Assembly: GCA_019802505.1 (NCBI GenBank)
Contig: JAFMOC010000084.1
Span: 875,501-939,500 of the forward strand
Origin: Corydoras sp. C115
Taxonomy: Eukaryota > Chordata > Actinopteri > Siluriformes > Callichthyidae
Direction: 5' to 3'
Length of the DNA stretch: 64,000 nt
Every line of letters starts with the position of its first letter. Position 1 is the stretch's first letter. Under the pieces are notes generated by a model. That model was not told the DNA's origin. It was given only the letters and a program-made list of their open reading frames with translations, and made no database searches. Shown here piece by piece: positions 44,491 through 55,755 of this stretch. A program made the translations under genes and the position numbers.

Positions 44491-44492
44491 TA

Positions 44493-44560
<68 letters not shown>
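44493..44560. repeat. (TA)n microsatellite
   Basis: A pure TA run. The 44561-45030 stretch that follows is AT-rich intron in which I see nothing else. Confidence 0.95.
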
Positions 44561-44564
<4 letters not shown>

Positions 44565-45030
44565 CTGTCAGACTTATTGGTGTAGCTAATAAAATGGTCA
44601 ATTGGGTGGATAATTGGGCAGATTATTAGATAACCTAGCAGATAACCTGCTCAAAATTAAAGTTCAAGTAAATATGGAATTTTTTATTGAAGACTATAGT
44701 AATATTTAAATTAAACCATATTTAGGCTGATCTTGAGATTTTCCTTTCATCGCACATTCAGTAGTGCTTTGATAAATTGTAATCACACACTGCAGAGTTA
44801 ATGTTAGCTAACAATTGTTTGTTTTACTCCTTGTTTCATAATTTTCAATACAAATCACAGTATTGGATTGAAATGGGTTTGGTTTATGCCTAGTATGTTA
44901 TTTATATTTACTTTTATTAAGAATACAAATTCTCAACAAAATAAAACTCCAAACCAGCTTTAAACAGGTTTCATTACTTAATTTACTAAACTGAATTCAA
45001 TGATGACAATAATAGATTTTAGATTCTTAC

Positions 45031-45198
45031 CTTGACTTCCATTAAAACCAGGAAGTCCACTGTCTCCATTAGGCCCAGCACATCCTTGAGGACCATGATG
45101 TCCCATAATGCCAGGTATCCCCTGTTTTCCACAAATACCTTTCTGTCCTTGTCCTGGAGGTCCAGGCTGTCCAGCACATCCTTTATCTCCACATGAGC
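45031..45198 (-). CDS. Type IV collagen alpha chain, exon e6
   Basis: This 168-bp exon (56 codons, phase 1 at both ends) starts GSCGDKGCAGQPGPPG, has a one-residue interruption (GQG), and runs through GICG and GCAG to GFNGSQG. Four Cys, the highest count of any exon here. The acceptor is ttattgtttag; the donor TCAAG followed by gtaagaa is strong. Confidence 0.94.
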
Positions 45199-45551
45199 CT
45201 AAACAATAACCACAGAGGCATTTTGAATGTGTGGTTTATTTTATAATATATTTTATTTTAAAATATATTTTATTTTATTTTTTATTTTATTTTATTTTGC
45301 AGATTGGTGTTGTGGTTTGGGAAAACCTCCCAATCCACAAAAAAACACTCGTGTTAAAAACTCCATGACAGTAAGGACTCAATGCCACAGTGCACAATTG
45401 GACACTGCTGAAAAGTCCTATTTCTGAATGTGTGTCACGTTTTCCCACCAGCTAGGATGATGAACTTTAGAAGTAAAATCATATGTGTCATATGGTCTCT
45501 AATCCTTACTGTGCATCAAGTGTATAGCCTCTGTCTGCTGTTTATATACTG

Positions 45552-45572
45552 TATATATATACATATACATAT

Positions 45573-45660
<88 letters not shown>
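45552..45660. repeat. (AC)n/(TA)n microsatellite, left of SINE
   Basis: An ATAC/AC run passes into a pure TA run of over 60 bp. It continues on the other side of the SINE at 46018-46150. Confidence 0.95.
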
Positions 45661-45662
<2 letters not shown>

Positions 45663-45663
45663 T

Positions 45664-46017
45664 TTTCATTCATTATCTCCCACTTTATCCTCTATTAGGG
45701 TCGCGGTGGGGTTCCCCATGCCCATCCAGGGGAGAACGTCAGATAGACCCAGGATAGACCCAAGATAGACCCAGGACAGGGCACCAATCCATCGCTGGGC
45801 ACACACTCACTCACACAGACATACTCTATATGGGGCAATTTTGGAGAATTCAATTGACTTGAACCATGTTTTTGGATTGTGGGAGGAAACCGGAGAACCC
45901 GGAGGAAACCCACGCAGACACGGGAAGAACATGGAAACTCCACCCAGATGGGGATTCGAACCGGGAATCCCTAGCGCTTAGAGGCAAACGTGCTAACCAC
46001 TAAGCCACCGTGCCGCC
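45664..46017 (-). mobile_element. SINE-A inserted in a TA microsatellite
   Basis: Full-length minus-strand SINE-A, from ttcattcattatctcccact to the head complement (ccactaagccaccgtgccgc). Both sides are TA repeat. A small local duplication of tagacccagga/tagacccaaga occurs near 45742-45775. Confidence 0.93.
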
Positions 46018-46152
<135 letters not shown>

Positions 46153-46167
46153 AGTAGATCTATTTAC

Positions 46168-46329
46168 CTGGTTCACCTGGATTGCCTGGTAGTCCTGGCT
46201 GGCCCTCTGGACCTTCACATCCAGCCTCACAATGTAGTGGGGCAGGTCCAGTACACCCCTCTTTTCCAGGCATGCCATTGTCTCCAGGTTCACCACTTTC
46301 ACCTGGAGTACCATCTGCACCTGGAGCGC
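46168..46329 (-). CDS. Type IV collagen alpha chain, exon e5
   Basis: This 162-bp exon (54 codons, phase 1 at both ends) starts GAPGADGTPGESGEPG, has GCTG, the interruption PAPLHCEA with a Cys, then GCEG and ends GNPGEPG. Three Cys. The acceptor is catgtctgttcag; the donor CCAG followed by gtaaat. A long GA/TA microsatellite begins 18 bp into the downstream intron. Confidence 0.94.
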
Positions 46330-47258
46330 CTGAACAGACATGAACTTAAAATAATACGAAATGTCGAAAAAGTTGTGATTTATGAATTGTATAACTGCAG
46401 GTTCTAACACTAAAGACAATAAAATTCTCTAAATTAAGAACAAGTATTATTATTATAATAATTGCAATTAAAATGCAACATTAGACAGAGCTGAAGAGAA
46501 GCTGTTTATAGAACTTTGAACTTTATAAAACATGAGCAAAGAAGAAAGACTCATTCTGAGAAGTTGTATTTTGTTTAATTTCTGTATTAACATGGTGTCA
46601 TGTGCGCTGCCACGGTAGCACTGAATAAACCCAGGATGCGTGGGTAAGTGAGTCAAATTTATTCAGTCGACACTGAGAGAAAACAATATGAACATGAGCA
46701 CGGGCAACGTGTGACCACTAAAACACTGCCGGTCTGCGGACGGAACGAAAACGGAAAGAAAATAAACAGAAACCAGACCACGTGACAAACCAAAACCAAC
46801 CAATGAAAATAACAAAATAATGAACTAAATAAGGAACATTTAATGGAATTAACCAAATGAAAACAAAACAGGTAAGGCGTCTGAATTCTAGATGGATATA
46901 GCTAAATAAAGAATAATTCTGAAACAAATCCTCCTTCAGTTTTCAATAGGTGGGTGAATAGGTATTTTCAACAAGGCACTAAGGCACAGATAAAACTACA
47001 TTAAGTTTTCCCTCATAAAGAGGAAATGTGTTTGCAAGTAAATTTAAAGCATTGTTCATCATCGAAAACACAGATAGTGTCTGTTTACTGGTAATTTAGG
47101 TGCATTAACAAACAATAGATTTAAATTTTATTGCATCCTGTGTCCCACATTTTCTGGAAATGGCAAGTTTACTTTATGGAAAAAATAATGTCCTGACAAA
47201 TTTCTTTTTATTTACAAAACATTAATAAACAAAAAAAAGTTTTACAGATATACTTAAC
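46330..47258. other. Intron e4/e5, possible LTR remnant
   Basis: 46597-46880 begins TGTCATGTGCGCTGCC and, read on the minus strand, contains an AATAAA and long promoter-like T/G stretches, so it may be an old LTR. No target duplication or partner LTR was found. The rest is AT-rich. Confidence 0.4.
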
Positions 47259-47360
47259 AATCGCTGGGCATAAACTCACTCAAACACTTTTTTGGACTGT
47301 GGGAAGAAACCAGAGAATGAGAACACACACGGAGAACATGGAAACCAGATCAGGAATCAA
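47259..47360 (-). mobile_element. SINE-A remnant
   Basis: A worn minus-strand piece: caatcgctgggcataaactc, then tttggactgtgggaagaaac and ggagaacatggaaac. Head and tail are missing. Confidence 0.65.
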
Positions 47361-47461
47361 AAACTTAAGAAGGTATCTAACTTAAAAAAAGGTTTTGCTT
47401 AATTGCTAAATAAACTATAAACAATGATTCTTGAATCAAAATGGTTAATGGAAAGCTTTTT

Positions 47462-47690
47462 CCAGGTTTGCTGGTTTCGTTCTACAGTCCAAAAACATTA
47501 AATTTGAGATAAATAGGATGCTCTAAATTGCCTTATATTGTGTGTCTCTGTGTGAGAGTCTGTGCCTAGTGACGAACTGGTGCACTGTCCTGAATGTATC
47601 TGCCCAGCACCCAAAACGTACTTGCCTTAATGGCCATGGGGAACTCTTCCAATGACCCTAGTATAGGATTAAGTGGTCAAGACAATGTGA
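47462..47690 (+). mobile_element. SINE-A remnant, 3' two-thirds
   Basis: A worn plus-strand piece: acagtccaaaaacattaaat, then gtgtctctgtgtgagagtct, atctgcccagcacccaaaac and ctagtataggattaagtgg. No flanking repeat could be identified. Confidence 0.7.
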
Positions 47691-47829
47691 TGAGATGTAT
47701 TTGGTTAAAAGACCATTGTCCTGAATATATATGCGTTTTTCTAATAAATAATATAATAAAACTTCTGGATAAATTCCAGATGTATGTAAGCTAAATTAAC
47801 AGACTTTTCACTTTCATACTAGTGCATAC

Positions 47830-48048
47830 CTTTTTCACCAGTTGGTCCTGCAGCTCCAGAAACCCCTTTAATTCCTGGGCGTCCATTGATACCACATAAC
47901 CCCGTGGGTCCTGGTTCGCCTTCCATTGAGTCACCAGAAACACCCTTTAATCCAACGGGTCCAAGAGAGCCATGTGGCCCAGCCACCCCATGTTTACCCT
48001 CACCTTGTGGTCCAGTGTTACCATGATCTCCAGGAATACCACGAAACC
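47830..48048 (-). CDS. Type IV collagen alpha chain, exon e4
   Basis: This is the longest exon here (219 bp, 73 codons, phase 1 at both ends). It starts GFRGIPGDHGNTGPQG, has the interruptions GEG and GDSMEG, one Cys in GLCG and ends GPTGEKG. The acceptor is ttacttattcag; the donor AAAG followed by gtatgc. It could be two ancestral exons fused, but nothing in the sequence proves it. Confidence 0.94.
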
Positions 48049-48423
48049 CTGAATAAGTAATTTGAATACAAAATACAAAAGTGATCAAAGGTGCCTTACA
48101 GTGCCATGCAAACCGGGAAACACCTCCTTGCATTGCAATTATGGAATCACTACTCTTTGAGAATCTTTGTATTGTTACATTTTGTAGTAAAAAAAACTTC
48201 TGAAGGAATATTATATAATTATGAGAAAAACATTGTTCCATTAGTACTTTGTTGCATCATTTCTATGTTTTATAACACATTTAAGTCTTTGTAGACTATG
48301 ACAAAAGCTTGATTTTTATTTTGTAAAAAGATAAAGCTTTAGGCTCCGCCAATGATGTTGTGCTGCCTTCAAAAGGAGTGGCATATATTTACTTTTGTTC
48401 TTGATAAATTCTGTTCATAGCTT

Positions 48424-48883
48424 ATATGAAAATAATTTTTAGGTTTTCGTGTTGGTGTTGTCAGGATCTTGTTATTTGCAGGTAGGGATCTCCAGCTCTC
48501 ACTGGACCAGTTTGCATCCAAGTGTGAAGCTGCAAAATCAAAATATCTAGGTCTGTGAAAGGGTGAAAACCTTTCTCCAGTTTGGAGATGAGTTTCTGCA
48601 TCAAATGGAGCAGTTTCAGTATCTCAGGATCATGTTCACAAGCGAGGGAAAGATGGAGGTGGGAGGTTGACAGGCTGATCGGTGCGGTGTCGACAGTGAT
48701 GCGGACTCAGCTCCAGACCATTGTGGTGAAGCGTGAGCTAAGCCAGAAAGCAAATTTACATGTTCTCACCCTCACCTATGGCCACAAAATCTTGACTGGA
48801 AGAATTAGGTTTCCTTGGCAGAGTGGCGAGGCTTTTCTTTTGGGATAGGTTGAGGTGTTAAGTCATTTGCAAGGGGCTTGAAG
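48424..48883 (+). mobile_element. LINE 3' ORF2 fragment, left of Tc1-C
   Basis: The translation is the C-terminal part of a LINE ORF2 (QFQYLRIMFTSEGK-like near 48610, then VVKRELSQKANLHVLTLTYG at 48727-48786). It stops at a TA where a Tc1-like element inserted; the remainder is at 50434-50720 (leading to rearranged GHVYSRGDP-like sequence). Probably the family of 43547-43955. Confidence 0.72.
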
Positions 48884-48885
48884 TA

Positions 48886-50431
48886 CAGTCATTGCCAAAA
48901 GTTTTGAGAAAGAACTGCTTCAAAATGGCAATTTGCATATACTCCAGAATGTTATAAAAAGTGATCAGCTTAACAGCAATTAATTGCAAATTCAATATTT
49001 GCCTAGAAAATGAACTTTATCCCCCAAAACACATTTCAACTTCATTGCAGCCCTGCCTTAAAAGGACCAGCTAACAATGTTTCAGTGATTGCTCCATTAA
49101 TACAGGTGTGGGTGTTGATGAGGACAGGGCTAGAGATCATTCTGTCATGATTAAGTAAGAATGACACCACTGGACACTTTAAAAGGAGGCTGGTGCTTGG
49201 CATCATTGTTTCTCTTCTGTTAACCATGGTTATCTCTAAAGAAACACGTGCGGTCATCATTGCACTGCACAAAAATGGCCTAACAGGGAAGAGTATCGCA
49301 GCTAGAAAGATTGCACCTCAGTCAACAACCGCATTAAACCGCAACCGCAACAAATCGCATCATCAAGAACTTCAAGGAGAGAGGTTCCATTGTTGCCAAA
49401 AAGGCTCCAGGGCGCCCAAGAAAGACCAGCAAGCGCCAGGACCGTCTCTTAAAAGTGTTTCAACTGCGGGATCGGGCTACCAGCAGTGCAGAGCTTGCTC
49501 AGGAATGGTAGCAGGCAGGTGTGAGTTCATCTGCACGCACTGTGAGGTGGAGACTCTTGGGGCAAGGCCTGGTCTCAAGGAGGGCAGCAAAGAAGCCACT
49601 TCTCTCCTGAAAAAACATCAGGGACAGACTGATATTCTGCAAAAGGTACAGGGAGTGGACTGGGGTAAAGTAATTTTCTCTGATGAATCCCCTTTCCGAT
49701 TGTTTGGGACATCTGGAAAACAGCTTATTCAGAGAAGACGAGATGAGCGCTACCACCAGTCTTGTCTCATGCCAACTGTAAAGCATCCTGAAACCATTCA
49801 TGTGTGGGGTTGCTCCTCAGCCAAGGGAATCGGCTCTCTCACAGTCTTGCCTAAAAACACAGCCGTGAATAAAGAATGGTACCAGAATGTCCTCCGAGAG
49901 CATCTTCTCCCAACCATCCAAGAGCAGTTTGGTGATCAACTATGCCTTTTCCAGCATGATGGAGCACCTTGTCATAAAGCAAAGGTGATAACTACATGGC
50001 TCAGGGAACAAAACATAGAGATTTTGGGTCCATGACCTGGAAACTCCCCAGATCTTAATCCCATTGAGAACTTGTGGTCAATCATCAAGAGACGGGTGGA
50101 CAAACAAAAACCTACACATTCTGACAAAATGCAAGCATTGATTGTGCAAGAATGGACTGCTATCAGTCAGCATTTGGTCCAGAAGTTGATTGAGAGCATG
50201 CCAGGGAGAATTGCAGAGGTCCTGAAGAAGAAGGGTCAACACTGCAAATATTGACTTGCTGCATTAACTCATTCTAACTGTCAATAAAAGCTTTTGTTAC
50301 TCATAATATGATTGCAATTATATTTCTGTATGTGATAAAAACCTCTGACAAACACACATAAAAACCTGAGGGCAGCAGATCGTGTGAAAATATAATATTT
50401 GTGTCATTCTCAAAACTTTTGGCCATGACTG
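48886..50431 (+). mobile_element. Tc1-like element, family Tc1-C, complete ends
   Basis: 1546 bp with TA on both sides (48884-48885 and 50432-50433). The ends read CAGTCATTGCCAAAAGTTTT and, at the right, its near complement (AAAACTTTTGGCCATGACTG). The transposase gene is broken. A fragment of the same family is at 58199-59096. Confidence 0.94.
49193..50254 (+). pseudogene. Tc1-C transposase, frameshifted
   Basis: The N-terminal half starts correctly (SKETRAVIIALHKNGLTGKS) but frameshifts between about 49310 and 49640 scramble the DNA-binding part. The catalytic core then reads FSDESPFRLFG, FQHDGAPCH and, after a TGA at about 50034, SPDLNPIENLW. The end (50072-50254) is open to a stop at 50254. 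It cannot make a working enzyme. Confidence 0.9.
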
Positions 50432-50433
50432 TA

Positions 50434-50720
50434 CAGCGGCTGCTCCTACTTGTGAAAAGGAGTCAGTTGAGCTGGTTCAGGCATCTAGTTCAAATGCCTC
50501 CTAGAAGCCTCCTTAGTGAGGTGTTCTGGTCATGTTTATTCGAGAGGAGACCCTAGGGAAAACCCAGGACTAGATAGAGAGACTATATTTCTTGATTGGC
50601 CTGGCAAAGCCTTGGTGTGGCCATAATAAACTGGAAGAAATAGGTGGGGACGCATTTTTGTTTAGACTGCTTCCCCTCGCAACCCAGCAATGTGGTGGAT
50701 AATGGATTGATGGATATGTT
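50434..50720 (+). mobile_element. LINE 3' end, right of Tc1-C
   Basis: Continuation of the LINE cut at 48883: gagctggttcaggcatctag, ctcctagaagcctcc and ttggtgtggcc match the usual end of such ORF2 genes, followed by a 3' end with a gatggatg-type tail. The next 50721-51124 is intron without a recognised feature. Confidence 0.65.
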
Positions 50721-51124
50721 TCTGTGCTAGACATTGGACAGTGAATTAAGATCAGGGCGTTAGATATAGAAAAGTTGATTTTTGCAGTTTATGCATCGTT
50801 TAGCATCCCTGCGCTTGTTGCAGTAGTCACCAGGTCTTAAACAATGAAAAATGAATTCAAAATAATCATGTTGATTAGTTGCACATTAAAAAGCAGTAAC
50901 ACACATAATTGAATGTTAATTTAAATTAAAGTCATCAGCAAATTCAAAAGTATGCCATTTTGTAAACTGGCCCAAGCCCTAAATAGGTTAAGGAGGTATG
51001 GTGCATTGTTTAAACAAATTAAGTTGTTTTTCAACCTTGTACTCACATAATAGTATATGCCAGGAAGTAGCTTAAAAATCAAAGTATTGTAGAAAGCATT
51101 TCTGAGCTTGAGAGATGATTTTAC

Positions 51125-51232
51125 CTGGTAAACCATCAGGGCCTGGACATCCTGGGTAGCCTTTTTGACCTTTGGTTCCAATAAATCCATCAAGCCCACG
51201 TGGTCCTGACATGCCACATGACCCAGGAGGAC
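51125..51232 (-). CDS. Type IV collagen alpha chain, exon e3
   Basis: This 108-bp exon (36 codons, phase 1 at both ends) encodes uninterrupted triplets GPPGSCGMSGPRGLDG through GYPGCPGPDGLPG with two Cys. The acceptor is tggtctgttcag; the donor CCAG followed by gtaaaa. Confidence 0.95.
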
Positions 51233-51384
51233 CTGAACAGACCATTAATATATTACAGTACAACTATTATAATTTACATTGGTCATAGAAAATTTTGTGC
51301 AATTTATTGTTTGGAATAAATGTATTAACATAATAGTTTGTAGCTGACCCAGATGAGGACCATATTAGTACGTTTATATAAACC

Positions 51385-52281
51385 TGTCAGAGACTGCAGC
51401 GCTGCGGTGCGTTCCCCTAGCCCCGCCTACTAATCAGCGCGCGTTCTCCGTACACCAGATGAGGTTCATTGTTTCCGGGTTCTTTCTTTCCTTTATAAGG
51501 CTTTCCGTTTCGCTGGCCAGGCGCGAAGTATTGGTCGTTCCACGTCATTACCGAGCGTTATCCGAGTGATATTCTCTGTGTACTTCCGTGTTTTGGTCTC
51601 CGTTGGGTGAGTGCGATTTCGAGTGTGTTTAGTAGTAGAGTGTTCCTCTCTCTCTGTTCCCCGCTTCTACCTCCCTCTCGTCCTCCCTCTCTCCCTTTCC
51701 CTCGTCCCCGTCCTTTCCCCCCTTCCCTTAGTTTAGGATCCTGTGTGCGTGTGGTGTGTGGAAGGAAAGTCCGTGTCCGTCTTTTATGTATAGAATCCCT
51801 AACACATTTTCACTTTTTATTACTAATCTCTCCACTGTCGGTGTACATAACACATTTAACCCATCTCAAATTAACCACTTCTCTGTCTCCCGGTTCCAGG
51901 TTCCCTTCCCCGTTATCCATCCTCGGTTCCCCTGGTTACCGCCTCGTCCAGCACTTCACCTCCTCTATCCTGTTTCTATTCTATTTAGCTCCTCCTTTCA
52001 CGCTTTTTCCCATTCTCTTTGTTTAATCTATTCCCCGGTGTTTATATTTTGTGTTGGTGTTGGTTTGTATGTATGTCATCTCTTCTGCTTGATACCAGGT
52101 TTGCTGCCAGTCCTTGTATACAAGCTACGCACGTTGACATCCAACGAGTGCTCCAGTGATCCTGTTGCCGATCACATACTCAGTCACGTGCCACTCGGTC
52201 GCCACTGTTTGATTGGTTTAATAAACCACAGTTGTTTTGCATCAACGTCTCCTCTGTTCTCTCTGAGCCAGACTCATAACA
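51385..52281 (+). repeat. Gypsy 5' LTR
   Basis: 897 bp, from TGTCAGAG to TCATAACA. A TATAA box is at 51494-51498 and a likely RNA start follows near 51521-51525. AATAAA near 52221 would direct polyadenylation. The last 313 bp align with the right LTR with about ten mismatches counted by eye. Confidence 0.93.
51494..51532 (+). promoter_or_regulatory. TATA box and putative self-priming RNA 5' end
   Basis: TATAA at 51494-51498 is followed about 27 bp later by GCGAAGTATT. GAAGTATT (51525-51532) is perfectly complementary to AATACTTC (52283-52290), which lies directly after the LTR where a primer-binding site belongs. In Tf1 and sushi-type chromoviruses the RNA 5' end folds back to prime its own reverse transcription. 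The start site itself is inferred. Confidence 0.65.
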
Positions 52282-52296
52282 AAATACTTCACCACC
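52282..52296 (+). other. Putative primer-binding site of the Gypsy element
   Basis: Only 15 bp separate the LTR from the gag ATG (AAATACTTCACCACC). It does not start with the TGG that pairs with a tRNA 3' end, but eight bases match the presumed RNA 5' end by complementarity, as in self-priming elements. Confidence 0.6.
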
Positions 52297-53634
52297 ATGG
52301 AGACGGCAGAACAACTAATCCAGCAGCTTCTACAACAGCTCGATGCTCAGGGTCAGGCGATTCAAACGCTCGCCCAGCAGGTCCAGAACCTCGCAGTTGG
52401 GGCTGCGACGGTCCCTCCGGCAGCCACAGCAAGTGCGGCACCCGCACCCGCTCTGGCTACCACACAACCTGCCACGATGATCCCCATCCCTGAACTGCCA
52501 CTATATTCAGGGGACACTGAGAGTTGTGAGGAATTTCTATTAAAATTCTCTCTGTTCCTCACCAGCAGACCACCCATCCCAGACCGCAACACCATAGCCC
52601 TCCTCATCTCCAGGCTCACCGATGCGGCATCTTCCTGGTCTACGGCCATCTGGCAGGCCAACGGTTCCGAGGTTTCCGACCTCCAACGCTTCCTCTTGGC
52701 ATTTCGCAGCGTATTTCACCACCCTCGTCATGGTGTCTCTGCTGGAGACCGACTGCGCAGGTTCAGACAAGGAAGACAGAGAGTAGCGGAGTACGCGCTG
52801 AAGATATCGGGAGTCAACGGCTGGAACTTGGGGAGCATTACCCACCGCACCGCCCCCATCTCCCTACGCCTAGGGATGCTCCACAGGGAGCGATGGAGCC
52901 TCTTCGTCATGTCCGCCACTATCTCACCCATCATCCTAGGTCAACCGTGGCTGCGAGACCACAATCCTTCCTTGACCTGGGACCCCCTGGATATCCTGGC
53001 CTGGTTACCGCGCTGCCACTCCCACTGTCTGACATCGCCTACCAAGTTACAGACGGTGGCAGCTACCAAGTCCACTGCGGAGGGTCTACCAGCTAACGTC
53101 CCTCCTGAGTTCCAGGACCTCGCCACGGTGTTAAGCAAGGGTCACGCCTGCCGTCTTCCCCCATACCGTGAGTATGACTGCACCATTGAGTTCCTGCCGG
53201 GCGCCAAACTCCCATGTGCCATGCCTTACCCACTCTCCTTCAAGGAAACAGCCGTAATGGAGGAGTACATCACTGAGGCACTTGCGCAGGGATTCATCCG
53301 GCCTTTGAAGTCCCCGGTCAGCTCCAGTTTTTTCTTTGTTCCCAAGAAGGGCGGCACTCTTCGCCCGTGTATCGATTACCGTGAGCTCAATAAGATCTCT
53401 AAGAGGTACACCTACCCTCTCCCACTCGTCCCATCGGCACTGGAGCAGCTACGGAACGCAAAGATTTTCTCCAAACTTGATCTCCGCAATGCCTACAACC
53501 TGGTGAGGATCAAGGAGGAGGTCGAGTGGAAAACGGGTTTTAACACCACTGCAGGACATTACGAATACCTGGTCATGCCATTCGGGCTGACTAATGCCCG
53601 GCTGTATTCCAATGCTTGGTCAATGACGTTCTGA
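52297..53634 (+). pseudogene. Gypsy gag-protease-RT open frame
   Basis: The frame of 445 residues starts METAEQLIQQ. Residues 1-171 are gag (Gln-rich helix, then LPLYSGDTESCEEFLLKFS and FHHPRHGVSAGDRLRRF). It jumps to a protease C-terminal remnant (176-230, PIILGQPWLRDHNPSLTW), so the gag end, any zinc knuckle and the protease active site are deleted in frame. Reverse transcriptase begins near 265 with FVPKKGGTLRPCIDYRELN and FSKLDLRNAY, the first catalytic Asp region. It ends by frameshift after MPFGLTNA. Confidence 0.93.
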
Positions 53635-53652
53635 GGGAGTTCCTGGGGAGGT

Positions 53653-54192
53653 GTGCGATCATCTACTTGGATGACTTTCCTTATTTACTCGCCCGATTCC
53701 AAGTCCCACGTCAACAACACCAGAAAGATCCTCAAACGGCTTCTGGAGCACGGGTTGTATGTCAAGGCAGAGAAATGTGAGTTCAACCTGAAAGAGATCG
53801 CTTTCTTGGGATACATCATTAGTGATCATGGCATCCAAATGGACCCCAGCAAGGTTAAAGCGAAACTCGAATGGAGGACACCCAGCACCATCAAAGAACT
53901 GCAGAGTTTCCTGGGGTTTGCTCATTTTTTACGCCGTTTCATCAGATCATTCAGCCAAACGGTCCTGCCCCTCACAAGTCTACTTAAGGGTAAACCTAAG
54001 AGGCTGATATGGTCAGAGAGGGCCGAAGCAGCGTTTGGGAGACTCAAAAGGGCATTCACCTCGGCACCGGTACTCGCCCACCCGGACCCTGACTCCCCGT
54101 TTGTTGTAGAGGTTGACGCTTCCTCCCTGGGTGTCAGCGGCATCCTCTCCCAACGTCAGGGCAAGCCTCTGAGACTTCACCCCATTGCATAA
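53653..54192 (+). pseudogene. Gypsy reverse transcriptase end and RNase H start
   Basis: The frame picks up within the YLDD catalytic region (53664-53675 lies in another frame, so a shift hits the active site). It then reads the RT connection (KCEFNLKEIAFLGYIISDHG, LQSFLGFAHFLRRFI) and the first RNase H strand (FVVEVDASSLGVSGILSQ). It stops at a TAA in what should be continuous RNase H. Confidence 0.92.
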
Positions 54193-55710
54193 TTTTCACG
54201 CAAACTCACACCCACCGAGCAAAACTACCACATGGGAGACCGGGAACTCCTTGCCATAAAGCTCGCCTTCGAGGAGTGGCGACATTGGCTGATGGGCGCT
54301 AAATTCCCCGTTCAGGTCATCACGGACCACCGAAATTTGGAGTTCCTGAAATCCGCACGTCGCCTCAATGCCCGACAAGCCCGGTGGTCCCTATTCTTTA
54401 ACCGTTTTGAGTTCACCGTTACATATCGGCCGGGCAAGGAGAACGCTAAGGCAGACATCCTTTCTTGCAAGTTCGAGGATCAGGACAAGGCGGAACACCC
54501 AGTCAAATCCATTCTGCCATCCAGTGTTTTCGCTCAGACCATTTCCTGGGAGCTGGACGGTGAGATCCTGGAGATTAATCAGAGGGAACCCCCACCCATT
54601 GGGTTGAAGATCCCCCCCAACAAGGTCTACGTTCCCTTACAGTTCCGGCAGCAACTCATCTCCTGGGTTCACACCAACACCAGCTCGGGTCACCCAGGGG
54701 TGGAACGCTGGATGGACAAGATTCGGCAAAAGTACTGGTGGCCCGCCACGCGGGCCGATATCAACAGGATTATTGTCTCGTGCGCCACCTGTGCGGCCTC
54801 CAAGTCTCCCCGTCATCTGCCTGCAGGGAAACTCAAGCCCTTACCCGTCCCACACCGCCCCTGGAGCCACATTGCAGTCGATTTCATCACCGACCTTCCC
54901 ACCTCCGAAGGTAACACCACCATCCTGTCGGTGGTGGATCGCTTCTCCAAGGGGGTGAAATTTGTCGTCCTGCCCACACTGCCCTCAGCGTTCCAGACGG
55001 TGGAGACCCTATTTCATGAGTTATTTCGACACTTCGGCCTCCCAGAAGACATCGTTTCCGATAGAGGTTCCCAATTCACCTCGGCCGTCTGGGAGGCTTT
55101 CGTCAAGAAGCTGGGGGCCTCGATCAGCCTCACTTCGGGTTACCACCCGGAGAGTAACGGGCAGTGCGAACGGGCTAACCAAGAGCTCAGAAAATTCCTG
55201 CGTACTTACTGCCAGAAGCATCCTCATGACTGGGCCACGTTTCTCCCATGGGCCGAAATCGCCCAAAACTCTCTCAGGAGTTCCAGCACGGCCCTCACTC
55301 CGTTCCAATGCGTCCTTGGATTCCAATCCTTTGCCCCCTGGGATCCCACTCCTTCCAATGCCCCGGCGGTAGATGAATGGTTCCGGAAAAGCGAGGACGT
55401 ATGGGAGGGTTACAGACCAGAGGAGAGATCTTGGGCCAAGCGGATTGACATACTGGACAAGACACTACTCGACCAATTCCACCTGACTCACCCCCAATGC
55501 CCTGCTCCCCGACCCCGAGGCAGACCATCCCGTTCCTCTACCCAAAGAGGTAGACCTTCCCATTCCTCTTCCCAGAGAGGTAGACCTTCCCGTTCCCTGT
55601 CCGGTAGGCCGAGGGGTCACCCCCATTCCCTGACCGGTAGACCTAGAGGTCGTCCCCGCTCCCACTCCCCCCCCAGAGGTACCTCTCCCACCGTCCCATC
55701 CGGCCCCTGA
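54193..55710 (+). pseudogene. Gypsy RNase H, integrase and chromodomain remnant
   Basis: Open from just after the stop; the first Met is at 54232 (492 residues). It has RNase H (ITDHRNLEFL), the integrase zinc finger (H147, H154, C184, C187) and the DD35E core (D217, D277, E313; SDRGSQF, YHPESNG). At about residue 391 the integrase tail is joined in frame to the last part of a chromodomain (GYRPEERSW, LLDQFHLTHP). The end (426-482) is a repetitive Arg-Gly-Pro-Ser tail. The core motifs are intact, but the tail and most of the chromodomain are gone. Confidence 0.94.
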
Positions 55711-55755
55711 TGTACCTCCTCCCCCGCCCACGCCTCCTCCTGAAGAATCCTCACG

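Noticed and set aside
32041..45030. Possible extra collagen exons in the 13-kb intron
   Set aside because: I looked for Gly-X-Y codons with AG/GT flanks and found none; all recognisable sequence there is transposon-derived and e6 and e7 already join in phase.
51607..52493. Frames of 139 and 245 codons in the Gypsy 5' LTR
   Set aside because: They lie in the LTR and overlap the true gag start; they are shadows without similarity to a protein family.
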